A DNA stretch of 64,000 nt from Xanthomonas vasicola (GTDB lineage Bacteria > Pseudomonadota > Gammaproteobacteria > Xanthomonadales > Xanthomonadaceae). A program made the translations under genes and the position numbers. Shown here piece after piece: positions 28,104 through 36,766 of this stretch. Numbering within the stretch: the stretch's first letter is position 1; each line of letters begins with the position of its first letter. The notes under the pieces are model-generated. The model was not told the DNA's origin and searched no databases. It worked only from the letters and a program-made list of their open reading frames with translations. Location of the stretch: positions 1-64,000 of the forward strand of contig NZ_JSBW02000021.1 in assembly GCF_000772705.2 (NCBI RefSeq), in the 5' to 3' direction.

Positions 28104-29117
28104 ATGACCCAGCCTATCGCCCGTTCCATTCCCTTGCAGGTCGTCTCCGGCGACACCGCCGCGCCTGCGCCGCTGCAGACCGGCGTCAAGCAGATCGGTG
28201 GCGACAAGATCAATCGCTCGCCGGTGCAGTTCGTCGATGCGCCTGTGCTGCGTAAACCGTCGTGGATCCGGGTGCGGATTCCGTCCGGCAATGCGGTGCA
28301 GAACCTCAAGGCCAAGCTGCGTGAAAACCGACTGGTCACGGTGTGCGAAGAGGCGAGTTGCCCGAACATCCACGAGTGCTTCAGCCACGGCACCGCGACC
28401 TTCATGATTTTGGGTGAGGTGTGCACGCGGCGCTGCTCGTTCTGCGACGTGGCGCATGGCCGGCCAAAGCCGCCTGACGCGAGCGAGCCGGCCAGCCTGG
28501 CCACTACCGTGGCCGACATGGGCCTGAAGTACGTGGTGGTGACCAGCGTGGACCGCGATGATCTACGCGACGGCGGTGCACAGCATTTCGTCGACTGCAT
28601 TTCGGCGATCCGGGCCAGTTCGCCCAATACCCGCATCGAAATCCTGACCCCGGATTTCCGTGGCAAGGGCCGCATGGATCGCGCGCTGGAAATCCTGGCG
28701 CTGAGCCCACCGGACGTGTTCAACCACAACATCGAAACCGTGCCGGATCTGTACCCGAACGTGCGCCCCGGCGCGGATTACCAGTGGTCGCTGACGCTGT
28801 TGCAGCGCTTCAAGGCACAGCATCCGTCGATCGCCACCAAGTCCGGCATCATGCTCGGCCTGGGCGAAACGATGGAGCAGGTGCACGCCACATTGCGCGA
28901 TCTGCGCGCGCACGATGTGGACATGATTACCATCGGCCAGTATCTGCAGCCGACGCCGCACCATCACCCGGTGATGCGTTACTGGACGCCGGAGGAATAC
29001 CAGGCGCTGGAAGACTACGGCAACGCGCTGGGCTTCAGTCACGTCGCTTCCGGCCCGATGGTGCGTTCGTCGTACCACGCCGACCGGCAGGCCGCTGGCG
29101 CTGGTGTCGCTGCCTGA
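28104..29117 (+). CDS. lipA: Lipoyl synthase
   Basis: 337 aa radical SAM enzyme inserting two sulfurs into the octanoyl group made available by LipB. The auxiliary cluster cysteines are C81, C86 and C92 ([12 protein letters not shown]). The radical SAM cluster cysteines are C107, C111 and C114 (CTRRCSFC). The RSSYHAD motif with its conserved Ser is near the C-terminus ([14 protein letters not shown]). Cytoplasmic; operon with ybeD and lipB. Confidence 0.98.
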   Translation: MTQPIARSIPLQVVSGDTAAPAPLQTGVKQIGGDKINRSPVQFVDAPVLRKPSWIRVRIPSGNAVQNLKAKLRENRLVTVCEEASCPNIHECFSHGTATFMILGEVCTRRCSFCDVAHGRPKPPDASEPASLATTVADMGLKYVVVTSVDRDDLRDGGAQHFVDCISAIRASSPNTRIEILTPDFRGKGRMDRALEILALSPPDVFNHNIETVPDLYPNVRPGADYQWSLTLLQRFKAQHPSIATKSGIMLGLGETMEQVHATLRDLRAHDVDMITIGQYLQPTPHHHPVMRYWTPEEYQALEDYGNALGFSHVASGPMVRSSYHADRQAAGAGVAA

Positions 29118-29568
29118 GTCAGCTGCACGCCGTGGCATGGCCGCCACGGCAACTGTGTGATCGGTGTTCGAACCAGCTCCGCTTTGCGGGCTCTGTTCGT
29201 TAGCATGCCGGAGCAGCAGGTCCCGCGTGATGTCGGTAGACGCGTCGTGGATCAGTCGTGACTTTTCGGCGACACGAAAAAGGCCGCCGCCGGCACGGCG
29301 ATCGGCACCACCGGTCGCGGTATCGGCCTCAATCACATCGCGATTCTGGTCGAACACCCCTTTCGGCCCCGTGCACTGCGCGGGGCCAAGTCGTCTCTGT
29401 CCCATGCGGGGCGCAGCGGCAGGGTACGGTCTCGTTCACAATCCGCTACAGGCCCGGCGCTAGGCTGATTCAGCCAGCGGATGACAACGCCAGCAACTTT
29501 CGGCACTGTCATGCTGTCTGATCCATTCACCGCCTTCCTTTCATCGGCCCCATGCCGAGAGCCATTCG
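29118..29568. other. Intergenic region between lipA and prc
   Basis: 451 bp without a supported gene. It contains the prc promoter and leader. No RNA gene or strong terminator was recognised. Confidence 0.45.
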
Positions 29569-31752
29569 ATGACCTACAACGTTTCTGCGTCCATGAAGGC
29601 CGGCCTGCTGGCGCTGGTGTTGACCACTCCGATGGCATTGCTCGCGCGCGCCGATACCGCGCTGCCTGCCGCTGCCACGCCCGACCAGGCGACGGCCACC
29701 AAACTCGTCTATGGCCTGCTCTCCGACAGCCGCTATGCCTACCGGCCGCGCGTGTTGGACGAGGCGATGTCCAAGGACGTGTTCAAGCGCTATCTGGAAA
29801 CGCTGGACGGCGGCAAGCAGTTCTTTACCCAGGCCGATATCGATAGCTTCGCGCCGTTGCAAGCCGGCGTTGGCGACGCGTTGCGCGGTGGCAATCTGGA
29901 GCCGGCCTTCCAGGTGTTTTCGGTCTACAAGAAGCGTGTCGATCAACGCGTCAAATACGCGCGCGACTTGCTCAAGCAGGACTTCGATTTCAGCGGTAAC
30001 GACAAGTTCGAGTACGACCGCAAGGACGTGCCGTGGGCTGCAGACGACAAGCAGCTGGACGTGCTGTGGCGCAAGTCGGTAATGAACGATTGGCTGCGCC
30101 TGAAGCTGGCCGGCAAGAAGCCCGAAGACATCCGCAAAACGCTGGACAAGCGCTACGTGGCGCTGGCCGACTCGGTCAAGCAGCTCAAGGGCGAAGACGT
30201 GTTCCAGTTCTTCGTCAACGCCTATACGAATGCCGTCGACCCGCACACCGACTACTTCACCCCGCGCACTGCCGAGACGTTCAACCAGCAGATGTCGCTG
30301 TCGCTGGAAGGCATCGGCGCGCAGCTGCAGAAGCAGGACGACATGGTGGTGATCCGCGAGGTGATCCCCGGTGGTCCGGCAGCCGTGGATGGCACGCTCA
30401 AGCCCGGCGATCGCATCGTCGGCGTGGGTCAGGCCAAGACTGGCACGATCGAAGATGTAATCGGCTGGCGCATCGACGACGTCGTGGCCAAGATCCGCGG
30501 CAGCAAGGACACTCAGGTGCGCCTGGAGTACATCCCGGCCGAATCGGGCATCGATGGCAAGCACCATACCGTGACTCTGACACGTCAGAAGGTGCGTCTG
30601 GCCGAACAGGCTGCCAAGGGCGAAACCATTACCTTGCCGGCTACGGGTGCCGAGCCGCAGCGCCGCATCGGCATCATCAAGCTGCCCGGCTTCTACCAGG
30701 ATTTCGAAGGCCGTCGTCGCAATGCGACCGACTATGCATCGGCGACCCGCGACGTCGCCAAGCTACTGGCCGGCTTCAAGTCCGACAAGGTCGACGGCGT
30801 GGTGCTGGACTTGCGCAACAACGGCGGCGGTTCGCTCGATGAGGCAATCGAACTCACCGGCCTGTTCATCGAGCAGGGCCCGGTGGTGCAGGTGCGCGAA
30901 TCCGGCGGCCGCGTCACCGTCAATGGCGACAGCGACCCGAAGGTTGCCTGGGACGGCCCGCTGGGCGTGTTGATCAATCGCGGCTCGGCGTCGGCATCGG
31001 AGATCTTTGCTGGTGCGATCCAGGATTACGGGCGTGGTCTGGTGATCGGCGAAACCAGCTTCGGTAAGGGCACCGTGCAGAACATCGTCGACCTGGATCG
31101 CTGGCCGGCTGCCGAAGGTCAGCGCTATGGGCAGGTCAAGCTGACCATCGCGCAGTTCTTCCGCGTCAGCGGCTCCAGCACCCAGCACAAGGGTGTGGTG
31201 CCGGACATCGCCTTCCCGGCCAGCGTGGATGCCACCGAATTCGGCGAGAGCACTTACGACAATGCATTGCCGTGGACGCGCATTGCCGCTGCGCCGCATA
31301 CGCAGTACGGCAACTTTGCGCCGCTGCTGCCGAAGCTGCAGACCCTGCACACTGCGCGTATCGCCACCGACAAGGAATTCCAGTGGTGGGAAGAAGACGT
31401 CAAGCAGTTCCGCGATGAAAAGGCCAAGAAGTACATTTCGTTGAACGAAGCCGAGCGCGTTGCCGAGCGTCAGAAGCAGGATCAGCAGCGCAAGGATCGC
31501 CAGCAGATTCGCAAGCAACTTGGGCTGCCGCTGGATCCGCTTGCCGAAGACAGCGATGACGGCTTGACCGGTAACGAGCGCGACATCGTCAAAGACACCG
31601 CACGCGAAAAGGCTGCCGAAAAGCGTCCGGATCCGTTGCTGCATGAGTCGGCTGCAATCCTGGCCGACGCGCTGGGCTTGCTGTCGCAGGACAAGCCGTT
31701 GTCGGCACAGGTGCTGCCGAAGTCGACCGCGCCGGGGCGTTGGGCGGACTGA
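29569..31752 (+). CDS. prc: Carboxy-terminal processing (tail-specific) periplasmic protease
   Basis: 727 aa. The signal peptide (MKAGLLALVLTTPMALLARA) starts at the second Met. Order: N-terminal helical domain, PDZ (about 235-330, QKQDDMVVIREVIPGGPAAV), S41 protease core with the Ser of RGSASASEIFAGAIQDY (about 472) and the Lys of GETSFGKGTVQN (about 499), then the C-terminal DUF3340-type region. Prc degrades or trims periplasmic proteins from their C-termini, including peptidoglycan hydrolases. It is monocistronic with a strong terminator. Confidence 0.95.
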   Translation: MTYNVSASMKAGLLALVLTTPMALLARADTALPAAATPDQATATKLVYGLLSDSRYAYRPRVLDEAMSKDVFKRYLETLDGGKQFFTQADIDSFAPLQAGVGDALRGGNLEPAFQVFSVYKKRVDQRVKYARDLLKQDFDFSGNDKFEYDRKDVPWAADDKQLDVLWRKSVMNDWLRLKLAGKKPEDIRKTLDKRYVALADSVKQLKGEDVFQFFVNAYTNAVDPHTDYFTPRTAETFNQQMSLSLEGIGAQLQKQDDMVVIREVIPGGPAAVDGTLKPGDRIVGVGQAKTGTIEDVIGWRIDDVVAKIRGSKDTQVRLEYIPAESGIDGKHHTVTLTRQKVRLAEQAAKGETITLPATGAEPQRRIGIIKLPGFYQDFEGRRRNATDYASATRDVAKLLAGFKSDKVDGVVLDLRNNGGGSLDEAIELTGLFIEQGPVVQVRESGGRVTVNGDSDPKVAWDGPLGVLINRGSASASEIFAGAIQDYGRGLVIGETSFGKGTVQNIVDLDRWPAAEGQRYGQVKLTIAQFFRVSGSSTQHKGVVPDIAFPASVDATEFGESTYDNALPWTRIAAAPHTQYGNFAPLLPKLQTLHTARIATDKEFQWWEEDVKQFRDEKAKKYISLNEAERVAERQKQDQQRKDRQQIRKQLGLPLDPLAEDSDDGLTGNERDIVKDTAREKAAEKRPDPLLHESAAILADALGLLSQDKPLSAQVLPKSTAPGRWAD

Positions 31753-31785
31753 TTGCCGCAGTTCTTGAGATCTAAAAGCGTTTGG

Positions 31786-31822
31786 AACAAAAATGCCATC
31801 GCACTGCGGTGGCATTTTTGTT
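31786..31822 (+). terminator. Rho-independent terminator of prc
   Basis: AACAAAAATGCCATCGC pairs with GCGGTGGCATTTTTGTT (17 positions, one G-T pair) around a 3-nt loop, 34 bp past the prc stop. Confidence 0.9.
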
Positions 31823-32037
31823 GGCGGCATGTATTTGTGAGAGTGAGATGCGGTGGGTAGTGATCGTAGCGTCATTGCAAATACAATCCGCGCTGGTAGA
31901 GCGTTAGCTCATGCTCGACCTGCGCGCACTACAGGCTGCTATCGCCGCCACATTGGCGCCGCATCAGGCGCCAGCAGCGCAATGGCGGCATCTGCCGCCA
32001 AGCATCTGCGCCGCAAACAACTGCATGCGTCGGTGGC

Positions 32038-32904
32038 TCACTGCGGCCACTCAAATTCGGCCAAGACCGGGTAATGATCGGAAGGCAAGATCCCGCCTGG
32101 GCGCATGTCCAGCGTGGAAAAACGGGTGGGTGTCAGCCCGCGGAATAAAATCCAATCGATGCGGCGTGTTGGCTGGGTGGTGAAATCCTGGAAGGTTTTT
32201 TCCGGGCCCTGCGGCTTTGCTACATGCGCGCGCGCATCGCCCAGAACGGCAGTCAGCGTGCGATAGGTGCCTTGATCGGGATCGCTATTGAAGTCGCCGG
32301 TGACGACCACCGGAATATCGCCAGGCAGCGTTGCGATGCGCGAGAGAATCACGCGGGCGCCCTGCTCGCGTGCTGCTTCATCCTGATCGCGATGCGGCAG
32401 GTGGGTGTTGAGCAGATAGAAACGGCGCTTGTCGCTGCGGCGTTCGAACAATGCCCAGGTAACCATGCGTGGCAGGTCGGTGTTCCAACTGCTGCTGCCG
32501 GGTACCTCGGGGGTTTCGGATAACCAGAAGTCGCCGGATTCAATCACGCTCAGTGCGTTGCTGTCGTAAAACACACCCATATGTTCTTCGCTACCATCGG
32601 CGCGCCGTCCCTTGCCGAACCAGCGATAGGCAGGCAGGTGCGAGGCCAGATACTGCGCCTGCTCCTGCACCAGTTCCTGGGTGCCGAACACATCGGGATG
32701 GGTCTGTTTAATCAACGCAACCATCGACGTCCGCCGCACCGCCCAGCGTTTGTCGCCATCGCGGTCCACTGGTACGCGCACGTTGAACGACATCACCCGC
32801 AACGGTGATGGCGCGGACGCGGCAAAGGCCGGCAACGTGATGCATAGCGCGAGGATGGCGGCGAAAAAATAACGTGACGCAACGCGTAGCGATGAGCGTG
32901 GCAT
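32038..32904 (-). CDS. Secreted endonuclease/exonuclease/phosphatase-family hydrolase
   Basis: 288 aa from the ATG at 32904, giving a signal peptide (RYFFAAILALCITLPAFAAS); the longer frame adds unrelated N-terminal residues. EEP-fold motifs: MSFNVRV, DVFGTQELVQEQ (metal-binding Glu), NTHLPHRDQDEAAR, VTGDFNSDPDQGTYR and the terminal SDHYPVLAEFEW (catalytic His). The family includes DNases, sphingomyelinases and inositol phosphatases; the substrate here is unknown. Periplasmic or secreted. Divergent from nadM. Confidence 0.88.
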   Translation of the reverse strand: MPRSSLRVASRYFFAAILALCITLPAFAASAPSPLRVMSFNVRVPVDRDGDKRWAVRRTSMVALIKQTHPDVFGTQELVQEQAQYLASHLPAYRWFGKGRRADGSEEHMGVFYDSNALSVIESGDFWLSETPEVPGSSSWNTDLPRMVTWALFERRSDKRRFYLLNTHLPHRDQDEAAREQGARVILSRIATLPGDIPVVVTGDFNSDPDQGTYRTLTAVLGDARAHVAKPQGPEKTFQDFTTQPTRRIDWILFRGLTPTRFSTLDMRPGGILPSDHYPVLAEFEWPQ

Positions 32905-33017
32905 GTAGAGGATCTCCAGAAGACAAGCGGCAAGTCTAGCCAGTACGCATGACCGCTGTGTCAGTGCATTGCGCAGGCGCTTGACGCCGCCGTGCATCGG
33001 CGTAGCATTTGCACCAG

Positions 33018-33034
33018 GCCGGCGGACAGACCGC
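33018..33034 (+). promoter_or_regulatory. Shared 5'-leader hairpin element upstream of nadM
   Basis: GCCGGCGGACAGACCGC ends exactly 30 nt before the nadM ATG. With the next base it folds as GGCGG-ACAGA-CCGCC. An identical 17-nt sequence lies 30 nt before nadV. A protein operator or an RNA element sensing an NAD metabolite are both possible. Confidence 0.7.
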
Positions 33035-33064
33035 CAGCTGACCACTCAACCGTGAGGGATTCTC

Positions 33065-34120
33065 ATGGCAACACCGTACGACTATCTCGTGTTTATCGGG
33101 CGCTTCGAGCCCTTTCATAACGGCCACGCCGCCGTCGCCCGCCACGCGCTGGACAAGGCGAAAAAGCTCATCATCCTGATCGGCTCGGCCGACACGCCTC
33201 GCACCATTCGTAATCCGTGGACCGTCGCCGAACGTGCGGTGATGATCGAGTCTGCGCTGCCAGACGAAACTGCGCGGCTGATCGTGCGCCCGCTACGCGA
33301 CCATCTCTACAACGAAACCCTGTGGATTGCCGACGTGCAGCGTCAGGTTGCCGAGGCAGTGCAAGCCGATGGCGGCACGCTGGATGCGAACATCGGCCTG
33401 ATCGGCATGGACAAGGATGCCAGCAGCTATTACCTGCGTGAGTTTCCGCAGTGGCCGCTGGAGGATGTGCAACACACCGCCACGCTGTCGGCCACCGAAT
33501 TGCGTCGCTACCTGTTCGAAGCCGGCGATATCGGGTTCCACGGTGGGCTGTTGATGCTGCGCGGCAATGTGCCGGCGCCGGTGTACGACATGCTGGAAGC
33601 ATTCCGGCGTAATTCGCCCAGCTACGCGCAGCTGGTGGCCGAGTACCGGTTCATCGAGCAATACCGCGCCGCGTGGAAGGACGCGCCGTATCCGCCGACG
33701 TTTGTCACTACCGATGCAGTCGTGGTGCATTCGGGCCACGTGTTGCTGGTGCGGCGTCGCGCCGAGCCGGGCAAAGGTTTGTGGGCGTTGCCGGGCGGTT
33801 TTGTGGGCCAGGACGAAGGCCTGCTGGATTGCTGCCTGCGCGAGCTGCGCGAGGAAACCCGGCTCAAGCTGCCGGTGCCGGTGCTCAAGGGATCGTTGCG
33901 TGGCAAGCAGGTGTTCGATCACCCCGAGCGTAGCCACCGCGGACGCACGATTACCCATGCGTTTCATTTCGAATTTGCCGCCGGCGAATTGCCTGCGGTA
34001 CGCGGTGGCGACGACGCCGATAAAGCGCGCTGGATCCCGATAGCCGAAGTGATGGCGATGGGCCCGCGCCTGTACGAAGACCACCTGCATATTCTTGAAT
34101 TCTTCCTGGGTCGTGGCTGA
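33065..34120 (+). CDS. nadM: Bifunctional NMN adenylyltransferase / Nudix hydrolase
   Basis: 351 aa with two domains. Residues 1-180 are a nucleotidylyltransferase: FIGRFEPFHNGHAA (HxGH-like, here HNGH) and the C-terminal ISSTxxR equivalent LSATELRRYL. Residues 200-351 are Nudix: GGFVGQDEGLLDCCLRELRE with EET completes the Nudix box. NMNAT converts NMN plus ATP to NAD; the Nudix half in this family typically cleaves ADP-ribose. Placed directly before nadV, it completes a two-step nicotinamide-to-NAD salvage route. Its leader carries the conserved hairpin also found before nadV. Confidence 0.93.
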   Translation: MATPYDYLVFIGRFEPFHNGHAAVARHALDKAKKLIILIGSADTPRTIRNPWTVAERAVMIESALPDETARLIVRPLRDHLYNETLWIADVQRQVAEAVQADGGTLDANIGLIGMDKDASSYYLREFPQWPLEDVQHTATLSATELRRYLFEAGDIGFHGGLLMLRGNVPAPVYDMLEAFRRNSPSYAQLVAEYRFIEQYRAAWKDAPYPPTFVTTDAVVVHSGHVLLVRRRAEPGKGLWALPGGFVGQDEGLLDCCLRELREETRLKLPVPVLKGSLRGKQVFDHPERSHRGRTITHAFHFEFAAGELPAVRGGDDADKARWIPIAEVMAMGPRLYEDHLHILEFFLGRG

Positions 34121-34194
34121 GAGCGCAAACGACTGCGTGTTGCCGCGACGCAACGTAGGCGCACGCAGTGTGATCGCTTGAACCGTGACCTCCC

Positions 34195-34211
34195 GCCGGC
34201 GGACAGACCGC
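34195..34211 (+). promoter_or_regulatory. Shared 5'-leader hairpin element upstream of nadV
   Basis: The same GCCGGCGGACAGACCGC as at 33018-33034, again ending 30 nt before the ATG. Here the stem extends as CCGGCGG-ACAGA-CCGCTGG with one G-U pair. The flanking bases differ from the nadM copy while pairing is largely kept. Confidence 0.7.
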
Positions 34212-34241
34212 TGGTTCATTCGACGTGAAGGAGCTTCCGTC

Positions 34242-35645
34242 ATGCATTATCTCGATAACCTGCTGCTCAATACCGATAGCTACAAGGCCAGCCACTGGCT
34301 GCAATATCCGCCCGGCACCGATGCCTCGTTTTTCTACGTCGAATCCCGCGGTGGCCTGTACGAGCAGACCGTCTTTTTCGGCCTGCAATCGCTCCTGAAA
34401 GAAGCGATCAACCGGCCGGTGACGCACGCCGACATCGACGATGCGAAGGAGTTGCTGGCCGCGCACGGCGAGCCGTTCAACGAAGCTGGCTGGCGCGATA
34501 TCGTCGACCGGCTTGGCGGGCAGCTGCCGATCCGCATCCGCGCCGTGCCCGAAGGCGCGGTAGTGCCAACGCATAACGTGCTGATGACGATCGAATCCAC
34601 CGACGCCAAGGCGTTCTGGGTGCCGTCGTATCTTGAAACCCTGTTATTGCGTGTGTGGTACCCGGTGACCGTGGCCACGGTGAGCTGGCAGGTGAAGCAG
34701 ATCGTGCGCGACTACCTGGAGCGCACCAGCGACGATCCGGAAGGGCAGTTGCCTTTCAAACTGCACGATTTTGGCGCGCGCGGCGTGTCCAGTCTTGGCT
34801 CGGCCGCCTTGGGCGGTGCCGCGCATCTGGTGAATTTTCTTGGTACCGATACGTTGTCGGCGTTGCTGCTGGCGCGTGCGCATTACCACACGCCAGTAGC
34901 CGGGTATTCGATTCCCGCTGCCGAGCACAGCACTATCACCAGCTGGGGCCGCGAGCGCGAGGTGGATGCGTATCGCAACATGCTGACGCAGTTCGCGCGC
35001 CCGGGTTCGATCGTGGCGGTGGTGTCGGACAGCTACGACATCTACCGTGCCATTGCCGAGCATTGGGGCACCACCTTGCGCGAGGACGTGATCGCCTCCG
35101 GTGCAACGGTGGTGATCCGCCCGGACTCCGGCGACCCGGTCGATGTGGTCGAACAATGCTTGGTGCTGCTGGACGAGGCTTTCGGTCACCAGGTCAATGG
35201 CAAGGGCTATAAGGTGCTCAACCATGTGCGGGTAATCCAGGGCGATGGCATCAACCCAACCTCGCTGCGCGCGATTCTGGAACGCATCACCGCCGCCGGC
35301 TATGCCGCCGATAACGTCGCCTTCGGCATGGGCGGTGCGTTGCTGCAGAAGGTGGACCGCGACACGCAGAAGTTTGCGTTGAAGTGTTCGGCGGTACGCG
35401 TGGACGGGCAGTGGATCGATGTCTACAAAGACCCCATCACCGATCAAGACAAGCAGAGCAAGCGTGGTCGCCTGACCTTGCTGCGCAACCGCAGCGATGG
35501 CAGCTACCGCAGCGCCTTGCTCGATGAGGTGGGCACGCATGCCGACAGCGAAGATGCGCTGGTGACGGTGTGGGAAAACGGCGTGTCGCAACAGGAGTGG
35601 ACGCTGGAGCAGGTGCGCGCGCGTGCCAACGCCGCACGTCGCTGA
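34242..35645 (+). CDS. nadV: Nicotinamide phosphoribosyltransferase
   Basis: 467 aa from the ATG at 34242 (MHYLDNLLLNTDSYKASHWL); the open frame reaches upstream through the leader hairpin. Family markers: the N-terminal DSYKASHWLQYPPG, KLHDFGARGVSSLGSAALGG (active-site Arg/Asp region), AAEHSTITSWGREREVDAYR, VVIRPDSGDPVDVV and GDGINPTSLRAILE. It makes NMN from nicotinamide and PRPP, bypassing deamidation. NMN is then adenylylated by the upstream NadM. The rSAM gene starts 20 bp downstream, suggesting one transcript. Confidence 0.95.
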   Translation: MHYLDNLLLNTDSYKASHWLQYPPGTDASFFYVESRGGLYEQTVFFGLQSLLKEAINRPVTHADIDDAKELLAAHGEPFNEAGWRDIVDRLGGQLPIRIRAVPEGAVVPTHNVLMTIESTDAKAFWVPSYLETLLLRVWYPVTVATVSWQVKQIVRDYLERTSDDPEGQLPFKLHDFGARGVSSLGSAALGGAAHLVNFLGTDTLSALLLARAHYHTPVAGYSIPAAEHSTITSWGREREVDAYRNMLTQFARPGSIVAVVSDSYDIYRAIAEHWGTTLREDVIASGATVVIRPDSGDPVDVVEQCLVLLDEAFGHQVNGKGYKVLNHVRVIQGDGINPTSLRAILERITAAGYAADNVAFGMGGALLQKVDRDTQKFALKCSAVRVDGQWIDVYKDPITDQDKQSKRGRLTLLRNRSDGSYRSALLDEVGTHADSEDALVTVWENGVSQQEWTLEQVRARANAARR

Positions 35646-35665
35646 CGCGGCGCGCAGGGTTCACC

Positions 35666-36766
35666 ATGCATGCTTCCATCGACAACATCTCTTTGTTGCC
35701 TGTTTCACCGCTGTTGGCGCGTCTGCGCGCCGCAGTGCCCAGCCTGCAGCGGCGCGTGCCGCTGCAGGACGAGGCCAACCGCTGGCATCCAGTGCGCATC
35801 GGTGCGCGCACCTATCGGGCGGCGTTGCCGATCACCTTTACCCCGTATGCCTCGGTGCGGCCGTGTTCGGCGCGCTGCGGGTTCTGTTCGGAAAATCTGC
35901 GGCAGCATGGCGGTGGTCGTGCGGCAGCGACGTTGCGACCTGGGCCTGCGTATTTCCAGCAGTTGAGCGCTGCGTTGCAGCTGCTGCGGGGTGTGCCGCT
36001 GTCGTATTCCTTGTCCGGTCTGGAAATGACCGACGATGCGACGTGGTTACAGACCTTGCTGCACACCCTGGCAACCACACCGAACGGTCCGCGTGTCGAG
36101 CAACGCGTGCTGTACAGCAATGGCGCCGGGTTGGCGCGCACGCACGGTGCGCGGTTGATCGATGCGCTGGTCGCCTTCGGGCTGTCGTGGGTCGAGCTGT
36201 CGCGTCACCATCCGTTGCAGGAGCGCAACGACGCGATCATGCGTTTCCGCGCTGACGAGTCGATCGCCGATGCGGCGACCTTCGTGCAAACAGCGCAGCG
36301 GCTGGCAGCGCGTTTGCCGCTGCGCTTGGTCTGCATCGTGCAGCGCGGTGGCGTGGGCAACGCCGACGCCGTTGCGCAGTACATCGCATGGGCGCGCAGC
36401 TGTGGCGCCAGCCAGGTGATCTTTCGTGAATTGTCGCGGCTGGACGATGCGTACCGCAGTAACGGCACGCTGCGCTACATCAGCGAGCACCGCGTCGGCG
36501 TGGACACCTTGCTGGCCAAGTGCGTGCAGCAGCCCTGGTGGTCGCGCTGGCAACCCGACGGCCTGACCGAAGGCTATTACTTCTGGAATGTGCGGGTGCG
36601 CGACGAGACGGGCCTGCAGGTGGTTTTCGAAAGCGCCGACTACGCCGCGATGCATGCACGCCACGCCACTGGCGATCTATACAAGCTGGTGTTTTTCGCC
36701 AATGGCCGTCTGTGTGCGGGCTGGGACCCGGATGCTGATGTGTTGTGGGAACCCGACAATGGATGA
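35666..36766 (+). CDS. Radical SAM protein of unknown function
   Basis: 366 aa from the ATG at 35666. The canonical CX3CX2C cluster is C67, C71 and C74 (CSARCGFC), preceded by ITFTPYASVRP. YSLSGLEMTDDATW fits the following SAM-binding strand, and AQYIAWARSCGASQVIFREL the end of the partial TIM barrel. No extra Fe-S cysteine cluster is visible, so it is not SPASM or MiaB type. The C-terminal part (YYFWNVRVRDETGLQVVFES) is unusual. The gene overlaps the downstream methyltransferase gene by 8 bp and follows nadV closely, implying co-expression. Function unassigned; a nucleic-acid or cofactor modification role with its partner is a hypothesis. Confidence 0.85.
   Translation: MHASIDNISLLPVSPLLARLRAAVPSLQRRVPLQDEANRWHPVRIGARTYRAALPITFTPYASVRPCSARCGFCSENLRQHGGGRAAATLRPGPAYFQQLSAALQLLRGVPLSYSLSGLEMTDDATWLQTLLHTLATTPNGPRVEQRVLYSNGAGLARTHGARLIDALVAFGLSWVELSRHHPLQERNDAIMRFRADESIADAATFVQTAQRLAARLPLRLVCIVQRGGVGNADAVAQYIAWARSCGASQVIFRELSRLDDAYRSNGTLRYISEHRVGVDTLLAKCVQQPWWSRWQPDGLTEGYYFWNVRVRDETGLQVVFESADYAAMHARHATGDLYKLVFFANGRLCAGWDPDADVLWEPDNG

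Noticed and set aside
31830-32037. Small gene between prc and the EEP hydrolase
   Set aside because: Frames here are short, Ala-rich and overlap the end of the opposite gene; no signal or motif supports them.
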